From: Sphingomonas cannabina
GTDB lineage: Bacteria; Pseudomonadota; Alphaproteobacteria; Sphingomonadales; Sphingomonadaceae
Reading direction: 5' to 3'
NCBI RefSeq assembly: GCF_021391395.1
Contig: NZ_CP090059.1
Coordinates: 3,147,001 to 3,211,000, forward strand
Length of the DNA: 64,000 nucleotides
Program-made: the position numbers and the translations under genes
Shown: one piece after another, positions 53,151-61,102 of the stretch
Layout of the letters: every line of letters starts with the position of its first letter
How positions within the stretch are numbered: the stretch's first letter is position 1
The notes under the pieces: model-generated
Database searches by the model: none
What the model saw: only the letters and a program-made list of their open reading frames with translations
What the model was told of the DNA's origin: nothing

Positions 53151-53285
53151 ATGAAGCGGACCTTTCAGCCGAGCAATCTGGTGCGTGCGCGCCGGCACGG
53201 CTTCCGCGCGCGGATGGCGACGCCGGGCGGCCGCAAGGTGATCCGCGCCCGTCGCGCCCGCGGCCGCAAGACGCTGTCGGCGTAA
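53151..53285 (+). CDS. rpmH: 50S ribosomal protein L34
   Basis: 44-residue basic protein of the large ribosomal subunit: [20 protein letters not shown], then [20 protein letters not shown] and TLSA. This is the full canonical L34 sequence and length. CAGGGA stands 7 bp before the ATG. It opens the conserved rpmH-rnpA-yidD-yidC-engB block and its stop lies 20 bp before the rnpA start. Confidence 0.98.
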   Translation: MKRTFQPSNLVRARRHGFRARMATPGGRKVIRARRARGRKTLSA

Positions 53286-53305
53286 GCGCCGGCACGCTGG
53301 CGCGG

Positions 53306-53626
53306 ATGACGCGCCGGGCGGACTATCTCGCGGCCAACAGCGGACGCCGGGCGCCCATGCCCGGCTTCGTCCTGCTCGTGCGCGACCGCGCCGACGGCGA
53401 TCCGGCGATTCGCGTCGGCATCACCGTATCCAAGAAGGTCGGTAACGCGGTGGTGCGCAACCGCATGAAGCGCCGCTTCCGCGAACTTGCGCGCGCGGTG
53501 CTGCCGGACAGCGGCCTGCCTGGGGCGGACCATGTCCTGATCGGCCGCCCATCCGGCATCGAACGCGACTTCGACGCGCTCAAGGCCGAGCTCGCCAAGG
53601 CGCTGACCAAGGTGCGGCGGGTATGA
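53306..53626 (+). CDS. rnpA: Ribonuclease P protein component
   Basis: 106-residue basic protein partner of the RNase P RNA in tRNA 5' maturation. N-terminal MTRRADYLAANSGRR, central VGITVSKKVGNAVVRNRMKR carrying the RNR RNA-binding motif, and C-terminal DFDALKAELAKALTKVRRV. The only good in-frame start is ATG 53306; the product is slightly shorter than the usual 110-120 residues. The frame upstream to 52841 reads through rpmH and is not real. The rpmH/rnpA order is conserved. Confidence 0.95.
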   Translation: MTRRADYLAANSGRRAPMPGFVLLVRDRADGDPAIRVGITVSKKVGNAVVRNRMKRRFRELARAVLPDSGLPGADHVLIGRPSGIERDFDALKAELAKALTKVRRV

Positions 53627-53636
53627 TTCACATCTT

Positions 53637-53743
53637 CGTCATGCCGGACTTGTTCCGGCATCCACCGTGCGGCGAGCACATCGCTCTCGCCTCCCGCCCT
53701 GCACCGGCGGCACGGTGGACCCCGGCACAAGGCCGGGGTGACG
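53637..53743. repeat. Inverted repeat between rnpA and yidD
   Basis: CGTCATGCCGGACTTGTTCC...CCACCGTGC faces GCACGGTGGACCCCGGCACA...GGGGTGACG: imperfect reverse complements of about 34 bp around a 39-bp centre. Related in its ends to the element at 16956 (CGTCAT.CCGG). Here it lies inside an operon, so it could modulate mRNA stability between rnpA and yidD-yidC. Confidence 0.78.
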
Positions 53744-53756
53744 GGAGAAGGTCGGC

Positions 53757-53969
53757 ATGATCGCCCGCCTCCTCATCCTCATCGCACGCGCCTGGCAGCT
53801 GGGCCCCTCGCTGATTCTGCCGCCGTCGTGCCGTTATCAGCCGAGCTGTTCGGCCTATGCAATCGAGGCGCTTCGCCGCTATGGCGCTGTGAAAGGCGGC
53901 TGGCTGGCCGCACGGCGCATCGCGCGCTGCCATCCATGGGGCGGGCACGGCTACGATCCGGTGCCGTGA
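53757..53969 (+). CDS. yidD: Membrane protein insertion efficiency factor YidD
   Basis: 70-residue protein that assists YidC/Sec insertion at the inner membrane. It begins with an amphipathic helix ([17 protein letters not shown]), then the conserved cysteine-proline core [40 protein letters not shown] and YDPVP. Length and all conserved cysteines match the family. ATG at 53757 with GGGAGAAGG upstream. Its position between rnpA and yidC is typical. Confidence 0.97.
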   Translation: MIARLLILIARAWQLGPSLILPPSCRYQPSCSAYAIEALRRYGAVKGGWLAARRIARCHPWGGHGYDPVP

Positions 53970-53992
53970 ACTAGGTTTTTTCGGGGACTGAC

Positions 53993-55693
53993 GTGAAGGA
54001 AGACCAGAAGAATTTCGTCCTGTTCGCGGTGATCGCGGCGCTGCTGCTGTTCGCCTGGCCGTGGGTCACGAGCCGCTTCTTCCCCAGCAATCCCCCGGTC
54101 ACCAAGATCGAGGGCGGCAAGACCAAGGTGGTGACCCAGCCCGGCGCAACCCCGGCCGCCGACAGCGCGACGGCGCTGCGCGACCGCCAGACGGTGCTGC
54201 GCGAGGCGCCGCGCGTGCGGATCGACACCCCGACGCTCAGCGGCTCGATCAACCTCAAGGGCGCGCGCTTCGACGATCTGGTGCTCAAGACCTACAAGGA
54301 GACGATCGCCAAGAACTCACCGCCGATCCGCCTCCTCTCCCCCTCCGGCGCGCAGGGGGCCTATTTCGCCGGTTTCGGCTGGCGCGGCAGCGCCGGCCTC
54401 AAGGTGCCCGACGCCAATACCGTATGGCACGCCTCGGGCGACCTGCTCGCGCCGGGCAAGCCGGTGACGCTGGAGGCCGACAACGGCCAGGGCCAGCGCT
54501 TCCGCATCGAGCTCGCCGTCGACGACCAATATATGTTCATCGCCAAGCAGTCGGTGCTGAACGGCGGCGCCGGCACGATCGCCGTCGCGCCCTACGGCTA
54601 TCTCAGCCGCAGCTCGCGTTCGGCCGACGTCGATCAGTGGGTCGCGCACGTCGGCCCGATGGCGGTGCGGAACGGCAGCGCCGACTATGTCGACTGGAAG
54701 GAGGTCGACAAGGCGCCGTCGCAATACACCACCACCGGCGGCTGGGCCGGCTTCACCGATCATTATTGGCTGGCGGCGCTGGTGCCCGACCAGAAGACGC
54801 CGGTCGACATCCAGCTCCGCTCGGCGCCGAACGGCGGCTACCAGGCCGATTTCGCGGTGCGCGATTCGGCCGATGTCGCGCCCGGCAAGGCGATCACCCA
54901 GACCTCGCGCTTCTTCGCCGGCGCCAAGGAGGTGAAGACGCTGGAGGCCTATGAGCAGTCCGGCATCGTCCAGTTCGACCGCGCGATCGACTGGGGCTGG
55001 TTCGCGGTGATCGAGAAGCCGATGTTCTACTATCTCGACTGGCTGTTCCGCGCCGTCGGCAACTTCGGCGTCGCGATCATCCTCTTGACCCTCACCATCC
55101 GCGCGCTGCTGTTCCCGATCGCGCAACGCCAGTTCGCCTCGATGGCGTCGATGCGCGCGATCCAGCCGAAGATGAAGGCGCTGCAGGAGCGTCACAAGGA
55201 CGACAAGCCGCGCCTCCAGCAGGAGATGATGAAGCTCTACCGCGACGAGAAGGTGAATCCGCTGGCCGGCTGCGCCCCGACGCTCCTCCAGATCCCGATC
55301 ATGTTCGCGCTCTACAAGGTGCTGATCCTGACGATCGAGATGCGGCACCAGCCGTTCGTCGCCTGGATCAAGGACCTGTCGGCGCCCGATCCGCTGACGC
55401 CGGTCAACCTGTTCGGCCTGCTCGCCTTCACCCCGCCGCACTTCCTGGCGATCGGCGTGGTGCCGATCCTGCTCGGCATCTCGATGTACTTCCAGTTCAA
55501 GCTGAACCCGGCGCCGATGGACGAAGTGCAGAAGCAGGTGTTCGCGATCATGCCGTGGATGATGATGTTCCTGATGGCGCCGTTCGCGGTCGGCCTGCAG
55601 GTCTACTGGATCACGTCCAACTGCCTGACGATGCTGCAGCAATGGGTGCTCTACCGCCAGCACCCGCAGCTCAAGACGGCACCGGCGAAGTGA
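53993..55693 (+). CDS. yidC: Membrane protein insertase YidC
   Basis: 566-residue inner-membrane insertase that folds and inserts membrane proteins with or without SecYEG. It has an N-terminal helix (FVLFAVIAALLLFAWPWVTS), a large periplasmic beta domain (about 60-340, SGSINLKGARFDDLVLKTYK) and a C-terminal core of five helices: YLDWLFRAVGNFGVAIILLT, NPLAGCAPTLLQIPIMFALY, MPWMMMFLMAPFAVGLQVYW. The hydrophilic-groove Arg is likely in LTIRALLFP. GTG start with GGGGACTGAC upstream, 23 bp after yidD. Confidence 0.98.
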   Translation: MKEDQKNFVLFAVIAALLLFAWPWVTSRFFPSNPPVTKIEGGKTKVVTQPGATPAADSATALRDRQTVLREAPRVRIDTPTLSGSINLKGARFDDLVLKTYKETIAKNSPPIRLLSPSGAQGAYFAGFGWRGSAGLKVPDANTVWHASGDLLAPGKPVTLEADNGQGQRFRIELAVDDQYMFIAKQSVLNGGAGTIAVAPYGYLSRSSRSADVDQWVAHVGPMAVRNGSADYVDWKEVDKAPSQYTTTGGWAGFTDHYWLAALVPDQKTPVDIQLRSAPNGGYQADFAVRDSADVAPGKAITQTSRFFAGAKEVKTLEAYEQSGIVQFDRAIDWGWFAVIEKPMFYYLDWLFRAVGNFGVAIILLTLTIRALLFPIAQRQFASMASMRAIQPKMKALQERHKDDKPRLQQEMMKLYRDEKVNPLAGCAPTLLQIPIMFALYKVLILTIEMRHQPFVAWIKDLSAPDPLTPVNLFGLLAFTPPHFLAIGVVPILLGISMYFQFKLNPAPMDEVQKQVFAIMPWMMMFLMAPFAVGLQVYWITSNCLTMLQQWVLYRQHPQLKTAPAK

Positions 55694-55708
55694 TGATCGC
55701 GGAACATC

Positions 55709-56350
55709 ATGGCTGAGGAGTTCGACGCCGATCTCATCGAAGCTGCGCGCAAGACCTTCGCCGGTCCGGTCGCGTTCCTCAAATCGGCGCCGGCGCTCCA
55801 GCATCTGCCGGAGGCCGACGTTCCCGAGGTCGCGTTCGCGGGCCGCTCGAATGTCGGCAAGTCGTCGCTACTCAACGCGCTCACCAACCGCAACGGCCTC
55901 GCGCGCACGTCGAACACGCCCGGACGGACGCAGGAGCTGAACTTCTTCGACGTGGGCGAGCCGCTGCGCTTCCGTCTGGTCGACATGCCCGGCTACGGCT
56001 TCGCGGAGGCGCCCAAGGATATCGTCAAGAAATGGCGATTCCTGGTCAACGACTTCCTGCGCGGCCGCAGCACGTTGAAGCGCGCGCTGGTGCTGATCGA
56101 CTCGCGCCACGGCATCAAGCCGGTCGACCGCGAGGTGATGGACATGCTCGATGCCGCCGCGGTCAGCTATCGCCTCGTCCTCACCAAGGCCGACAAGATC
56201 AAGGCGAGCGAGCTCGCCGCCGTCGCCGAGCGCACCGCCGAGGAGGCGCGCAAGCGCCCCGCCGCGCATCCCGAGATCATCGCCACCTCGAGCGAGAAGG
56301 GCCTGGGCATCGCCGAGCTGCGCGCCGCCGTGCTAGAAGCGGTCAGCTAG
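55709..56350 (+). CDS. engB: Ribosome biogenesis GTP-binding protein EngB/YsxC
   Basis: 213-residue TRAFAC GTPase needed for 50S assembly. G1 [17 protein letters not shown]2 region [15 protein letters not shown]3 [13 protein letters not shown]4 LTKADKIK and G5 TSSEKGLGI are all intact. ATG 55709 lies 15 bp after the yidC stop. It completes the rpmH operon; a DUF4440-like gene follows 14 bp later and may be co-transcribed. Confidence 0.97.
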   Translation: MAEEFDADLIEAARKTFAGPVAFLKSAPALQHLPEADVPEVAFAGRSNVGKSSLLNALTNRNGLARTSNTPGRTQELNFFDVGEPLRFRLVDMPGYGFAEAPKDIVKKWRFLVNDFLRGRSTLKRALVLIDSRHGIKPVDREVMDMLDAAAVSYRLVLTKADKIKASELAAVAERTAEEARKRPAAHPEIIATSSEKGLGIAELRAAVLEAVS

Positions 56351-56364
56351 ACAGGGAGAGGGCA

Positions 56365-56793
56365 ATGCTGAAGCTCATGTTCGCGCTGGCGCTCGCCGCC
56401 GGCGCGCCGGCACTGGCGGCCGGAGACGCCGAGGCCGAGATCAAGGCAGCATCCCGGGCATTCGACGACGCCCAGCTCCACAAGGACAAGGCCGCGCTCG
56501 ACCGCTTCCTCGCCAGAGATTTCAAGTTCGTGCGCGGCTCGGGCAAGTTCACCGACCGCAACGAGTTCATCGCCGGCTTCACCGATCCGAACGTCACCTT
56601 CGAGCCGTTCGTGATCCGCGACCCGATGTACGTGCCGCTCGGCGCCGACGCCGGCATCGTCGGCGGCGAAGGCATCATCCGCGGCACCGAGAGCGGCAAG
56701 CCGTTCGAGGAACGTTTCCGCTACGCCGACACCTTCCGCCGCATCGATGGGCGGTGGCAGGTGGTCTACGTGCAGGTCACGCCGATCAGATAG
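56365..56793 (+). CDS. Exported NTF2-like (DUF4440/SnoaL-type) protein
   Basis: 142-residue protein with a short signal peptide (MLKLMFALALAAGAPALAAG) and an NTF2-like fold: helix AEIKAASRAFDDAQLHKDKA then LDRFLARDFKFVRGSGKFTD and a C-terminal sheet FRYADTFRRIDGRWQVVYVQ. Such domains bind small ligands or act as accessory folds; no catalytic residues can be assigned. AGGGAGAGG lies before the ATG, 14 bp after engB. Confidence 0.82.
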   Translation: MLKLMFALALAAGAPALAAGDAEAEIKAASRAFDDAQLHKDKAALDRFLARDFKFVRGSGKFTDRNEFIAGFTDPNVTFEPFVIRDPMYVPLGADAGIVGGEGIIRGTESGKPFEERFRYADTFRRIDGRWQVVYVQVTPIR

Positions 56794-56800
56794 CCTTCCA

Positions 56801-58723
56801 CTATGCCGGATTGTGCTTGGCCAGAAAGCTCTCCAGCGCCTTCAGGAACTCCAGCCGGTCCTCGCTCCGCGTGAAATGATGGTCGGCGAGCGGCTGCTCG
56901 ATGTAGATCGCGTCCTTGCCCGCAGCCTTGAGCTTCTGCGCCATGACGCGCGAGTGGACCACCGGAACGGTCTGGTCCTTCTTCCCGTGCACGATCAGCA
57001 CCGGAATCGAGAAGCCCTCCGGATCATTGACCGGCGACACGCCCTTGAGGTCCGGCGCCTGCGTGCGGACCCAGTCCCGCTTCGCGCCGGACCAGAGGCT
57101 GTTGCTGTCCTGCCGCATCCAGCGCGTGAGGTCCGACACGCCCGCATAGGACACCGCGCAGCGGTAGAGCCTGCCGTCGCGCTCCGCCGCACGCAGCGCC
57201 GCATAGCCGCCATAGGAGGCGCCGACCATGCACACGCGCTTGGGGTCGGCGATCCCCTGCGCCGCCAGCGCGGTGACGGCGTCGTTGAGGTCGTCCTGCA
57301 TCGCCAGGCCCCATTGGCCCTCGCCCTTCCTCATGAACGACGTGCCGTAGCCGGTCGATCCGCGGTAGTTGGGCTGGATCACGGCATAGCCGCGGTCGGC
57401 GAGGAACTGCGCCCACCAGTCCCATTCCTCGCTGTCGCGCGCGCGGGGGCCGCCGTGGGGCATGACGATCAGCGGCAGGTTCGCGCTCTTCCCCTTGGGC
57501 AGCGTCAGCACCGCCGCGATCTCCAGCCCATCCCGCGCCTTGTAGCGGATCGTGCGTACCGGATGCATGTGCTTCATCCGGATCGCGCTGTTGTTCAGCT
57601 GGAGCAGGTCCATCGTGTCCTCGGCTGCCCGATAGATGAAATAGGCACCCGGCGCGTCGGCGCTTCCGACATGAACGATGGCGACCGAACGGTCGCGGCT
57701 CAGCGAGACGATACGTGGCGAGCCCCCCTTGATCTTCGAGGCCACCGTCTTCTCCAGCGCTTCCAACGCCGGATCGGTCCAGCGGATTCCCGGCCGGTCC
57801 TCGTTCACATAATAGCCGATATAGCCGAAGCCATCCTGATCGGTGATAAGCCCGCCGAGGTCATAGCCCTTGGACGAGACGAGCTGCTTGCCCCGCTCGA
57901 GCGTTTGGAGGTCGAGCTCGTACAGGGCCGAATAACCCTCATCGTCATCCGAGATCATTACCGCCTTGTTCGGATCCTTCAGGAACAGCGACGGGACGAG
58001 CAGGTCGTCGTCTCCCCTCCCGGCCTTGTCGATCGTCCGGAAGGAGCTGTGCGCATCGGGCCGGTAGAGCACGCGCCGCGAACGGCCGTCGTCGGACCGA
58101 CCGATTCCCATCCGGATCGTGCCGGCGCCATCGGCATACCAGTTGAACACACCGCTGCGCCCCGCGAGCACGGACTTGCGCCGACCATTGCTCACGTTGA
58201 TTTCGTCGACGCCGGGCCAGAAGCCCGGGTCGTTGGTGTAGATCGACGTCTGCGACGCCATCAGGATGCGCGGGCTGCCGTCATTCGCCACCCAGAGGAC
58301 GTCGTCGGCATTCTGCCCCGCGTCGCGGGTGGCAAGCCGGACCAGCTTGCCGTCGACGGCGCTGACGCTGACGGCGCGCCGGACGTACCAGTCATCGCCC
58401 TCGACCGGCACCTGCTGGCCGACGCCGAGGATCAGCCAGTCGTCGTTGACCCATCGCCACCAGTTGAGGTCGTTGTCGCCGAGCGCGACATAGCGCGGCT
58501 TGCCGCCGTCGAGCGGCAGGATCGTGAAATATTGCGTGCCCTGAACCGCGATCTTGGCTGCCAGCATCTTGCCGTTCGGCGACAGCTCGGGGCCCTCGAG
58601 CGCCGGCACTTCCGCGAACGCCGCGACATCGAGCGGCTGCGGCTTCGGCGGCGATTCCGCCCCGATCGCGCTCGCGCACATGAAACCCGCGGCCAAAACC
58701 AGGCCGGCAAGCCGACGTCGCAT
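56801..58723 (-). CDS. S9-family prolyl oligopeptidase-like serine peptidase
   Basis: 640-residue exported peptidase. Signal peptide MRRRLAGLVLAAGFMCASAI. An N-terminal beta-propeller (about 35-380, ALEGPELSPNGKMLAAKIAV) precedes the alpha/beta-hydrolase domain: PLIVMPHGGPRARDSEEWDW, nucleophile Ser in CMVGASYGGYAALRA, Asp in VLIVHGKKDQTVPV and His in PLADHHFTRSEDRLEFL. Acyl-aminoacyl or dipeptidyl peptidase activity is likely. ATG 58723 is chosen with AGGGGGAA upstream; the GTG at 58744 lies before that site. Convergent with the NTF2-like gene. Confidence 0.9.
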   Translation of the reverse strand: MRRRLAGLVLAAGFMCASAIGAESPPKPQPLDVAAFAEVPALEGPELSPNGKMLAAKIAVQGTQYFTILPLDGGKPRYVALGDNDLNWWRWVNDDWLILGVGQQVPVEGDDWYVRRAVSVSAVDGKLVRLATRDAGQNADDVLWVANDGSPRILMASQTSIYTNDPGFWPGVDEINVSNGRRKSVLAGRSGVFNWYADGAGTIRMGIGRSDDGRSRRVLYRPDAHSSFRTIDKAGRGDDDLLVPSLFLKDPNKAVMISDDDEGYSALYELDLQTLERGKQLVSSKGYDLGGLITDQDGFGYIGYYVNEDRPGIRWTDPALEALEKTVASKIKGGSPRIVSLSRDRSVAIVHVGSADAPGAYFIYRAAEDTMDLLQLNNSAIRMKHMHPVRTIRYKARDGLEIAAVLTLPKGKSANLPLIVMPHGGPRARDSEEWDWWAQFLADRGYAVIQPNYRGSTGYGTSFMRKGEGQWGLAMQDDLNDAVTALAAQGIADPKRVCMVGASYGGYAALRAAERDGRLYRCAVSYAGVSDLTRWMRQDSNSLWSGAKRDWVRTQAPDLKGVSPVNDPEGFSIPVLIVHGKKDQTVPVVHSRVMAQKLKAAGKDAIYIEQPLADHHFTRSEDRLEFLKALESFLAKHNPA

Positions 58724-58841
58724 CCCCCATTCCCCCTGAGTCACATCTTTGCCCCGCCCCGATGCTGCCTTTGTCGCGGAGGCTTGGCAAGCGGCCTCGT
58801 CACCCTCGACTCGGCCGGACGATCGCGGCTAGGACGCACCC

Positions 58842-59504
58842 ATGAAGCTCATCATCGGCAACAAGGCCTATTCGTCCTGGTCGCTGCGCGGCTGGCTCGC
58901 CTGCAAGCAATCCGGCCTGCCGTTCGAGGAGATGGTGGTCCCCCTCTACGACGATGCGTGGGAGAAGCGGCGCGAGGGCGACGAGTTCGCGCCGTCGTCC
59001 GGCAAGGTGCCGATCCTGTGGGACGGCGATGTGGTGGTGTGGGACAGCCTCGCCATCGTCGAATATCTGAACGAGGCGTCGGGCGGCGACAAATTCTGGC
59101 CGGCCGACCCTGCGGCGCGCGCGATGGCGCGGTCGATGGCGGCGGAGATGCATTCAAGCTTCGCGGCGCTGCGCCGCAAGCACAGCATGAACATCCGCCA
59201 GGTCTATCCCGCGCAGCAGCCCGACGACGACGTGCTCGCCGATCTCCAGCGGATCATGGAGCTGTGGGCACAGGCGCGCGCCCGCTTCGGCGGAGACGGC
59301 CAGTTCCTGTTCGGTGAGTTCGGCGCTGCCGACATCATGTTCGCGCCGGTGGTGACGCGGCTCGTCACCTATTCGCTGCCCGTCGCGCGCTTCGCTCCGG
59401 CGTACATGAACGCGGTGCTCCAGCACCCCTTCATGCAGGACTGGATCGCCGCAGCGCAGGAGGAGGAATGGGTGCTCGAGCAGTTCGAGCAGACGCCGGC
59501 GTGA
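58842..59504 (+). CDS. Glutathione S-transferase family protein
   Basis: 220-residue soluble GST. Thioredoxin-like domain: MKLIIGNKAYSSWSLRGWLA with serine-type active site (SSWSLR), the cis-Pro region GKVPILWDGD and glutathione-binding VVWDSLAIVEYLNE. All-alpha domain: FGEFGAADIMFAPVVTRLVT. Substrate unknown; it stands alone between divergent S9 peptidase and convergent cupin. Confidence 0.9.
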   Translation: MKLIIGNKAYSSWSLRGWLACKQSGLPFEEMVVPLYDDAWEKRREGDEFAPSSGKVPILWDGDVVVWDSLAIVEYLNEASGGDKFWPADPAARAMARSMAAEMHSSFAALRRKHSMNIRQVYPAQQPDDDVLADLQRIMELWAQARARFGGDGQFLFGEFGAADIMFAPVVTRLVTYSLPVARFAPAYMNAVLQHPFMQDWIAAAQEEEWVLEQFEQTPA

Positions 59505-59966
59505 TCACTTGATCCGCTCCGCCGGATACGGCGTCCCGTCCTTGTGGACATAGCCTTCCGGCGTGAACCGCATGTCGATATCCGGATAGTCACCGCCGAG
59601 ATCGTCGCCGGCGCCGACCACCACGAACACGCAATCCGCCTCGCTGCGGTTCTGGAGATGATGGCCGTTCGGCTCGCCGGCCGGAAACGAGACGCAGTCC
59701 CCCGGCCGCAGCATCGTCTCGCCGCTATCGTCGACCAGCACCGCCTCGCCCGCCAGCATCACCAGGAACTCGTCCTCTCCGACGTGCCAGTGGCGCTGCG
59801 ACGACCAGGCGCCAGGCTTCAGCGTGACGTGGCTGACGCCGAATCTGGTCAGCCCCGATGCGGGCGAGAGCCGGCGATACCAGCGCCCCTGCACCGGCCG
59901 GTCGAACGGCGCCGGATAGCCGGTGCGATTGGTCTGCGGGATTGCGTCGAGATCGAGCTTGGGCAA
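59505..59966 (-). CDS. Cupin-domain protein
   Basis: 153-residue single-cupin protein. Motif 1 RHWHVGEDEFLVMLAGEAVL supplies His/His/Glu metal ligands and motif 2 PGDCVSFPAGEPNGHHLQN the last His. This arrangement can bind Fe or Mn, and the family includes sugar isomerases, dioxygenases and storage-like proteins; the function here is unknown. It begins with TTG (CGGAGG 5 bp upstream). Its start codon abuts the upstream region of dapE on the other strand. Confidence 0.85.
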   Translation of the reverse strand: MPKLDLDAIPQTNRTGYPAPFDRPVQGRWYRRLSPASGLTRFGVSHVTLKPGAWSSQRHWHVGEDEFLVMLAGEAVLVDDSGETMLRPGDCVSFPAGEPNGHHLQNRSEADCVFVVVGAGDDLGGDYPDIDMRFTPEGYVHKDGTPYPAERIK

Positions 59967-59977
59967 TGCCGCCTCCG

Positions 59978-61102
59978 ATGACGAGAGATGCGGTGGATGT
60001 CGTAGCGCTGGCGAAGGCGCTGATCGAGTGCGAAAGCGTGACGCCGGCGCGCGGGCCGGTATTCGACGTGCTGGAAGCGGCGCTGGTCCCGCTCGGCTTC
60101 GCGGTCGACCGGTTCGTGGCGGGCGGCGAGGTCGAGAACCTGCTCGCGGTGCGCGGCTCGGGCGGGCAGCATTTCGCCTTCGCCGGCCATGTCGACGTCG
60201 TGCCGCCGGGCGAAGGCTGGACCAGCGGCCCGTTCGAGGGCGCGATCCGCGGCGACCTGCTCTACGGACGCGGGGCGGTCGACATGAAGGGCGCCGTCGC
60301 CGCCTTCGTCGCCGCTGTCGCCGTCGCGCCGGCCGAGGGCACCGTCAGCCTGATCATCACCGGCGATGAGGAAGGCCCCGCCCTCCACGGCACCCGCGCG
60401 CTGATCGATCGCATGGCCGAGCGCGGCCTGACGCCCGACCTCTGCCTGGTCGGCGAGCCTACGTCCGCCCAGCGCCTCGGCGACACGGTCAAGATCGGCC
60501 GGCGCGGCTCGGTCAACATCTGGATCGACGTGCCGGGGCGGCAGGGCCATGTCGCCTACCCTCATCTCGCCGACAATCCGATCCCGAAGCTGGTCGCCGC
60601 CTTGGCGGAGATCGACGCGGTGGTGCTCGACCACGGCAGCGAATGGTTCCAGCCGTCAAACATCGAGCCGACCGACCTCGCCGTCGGCAATCCCGCGACC
60701 AACGTCATCCCCGGCGCCGCCTCGGCCCGGCTCAGCATCCGCTTCAACGACCAGCAGCGTGGGCAAGATCTGGTCGAGCTGATCCGCAGCATCGTCCACT
60801 CCCACGCACCGGAGGCCGACGTGCGGGCGATGATCTCGGGCGAGGCGTTTCTGACGCAGCCCGGCGCCTTCTCGACGATGGTTTCCGACGCGATCGAGGC
60901 GCAGCTGGGCGTGCGGCCCGAACTCAGCACCACCGGCGGCACCTCCGACGCACGCTTCCTTTCGAAACTATGCCCGACGGTCGAGTTCGGCCTCGTCAAC
61001 GCGACGATGCACAAGCTCGACGAAGCGGTCGCGCTCGCCGACCTCCGCGCGCTCTCGGCGGTCTACGCCGACATTCTCCAGCGGGCGCTGTCGTCCCCCT
61101 GA
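59978..61102 (+). CDS. dapE: Succinyl-diaminopimelate desuccinylase
   Basis: 374-residue M20 zinc amidohydrolase of lysine and peptidoglycan precursor synthesis: N-succinyl-LL-diaminopimelate to LL-diaminopimelate and succinate. Zinc ligands: His in FAGHVDVVPPG, bridging Asp in GRGAVDMKGAVA, Glu-Glu in ITGDEEGPALHG, Asp/Glu in LVGEPTSAQRLGDTVKIGRR, and His in NATMHKLDEAV. TTGGTSDARFL is also typical. ATG 59978 gives the usual length; ATG 59966 is an alternative. Its 3' end overlaps the convergent GGDEF-EAL gene by 40 bp. Confidence 0.95.
   Translation: MTRDAVDVVALAKALIECESVTPARGPVFDVLEAALVPLGFAVDRFVAGGEVENLLAVRGSGGQHFAFAGHVDVVPPGEGWTSGPFEGAIRGDLLYGRGAVDMKGAVAAFVAAVAVAPAEGTVSLIITGDEEGPALHGTRALIDRMAERGLTPDLCLVGEPTSAQRLGDTVKIGRRGSVNIWIDVPGRQGHVAYPHLADNPIPKLVAALAEIDAVVLDHGSEWFQPSNIEPTDLAVGNPATNVIPGAASARLSIRFNDQQRGQDLVELIRSIVHSHAPEADVRAMISGEAFLTQPGAFSTMVSDAIEAQLGVRPELSTTGGTSDARFLSKLCPTVEFGLVNATMHKLDEAVALADLRALSAVYADILQRALSSP

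Noticed and set aside
52960..53295. N-terminal extension of the PEP mutase/isocitrate lyase family gene
   Set aside because: The added residues are Arg/Ser-rich, antisense to rpmH and its promoter; the conserved fold begins after ATG 52959.
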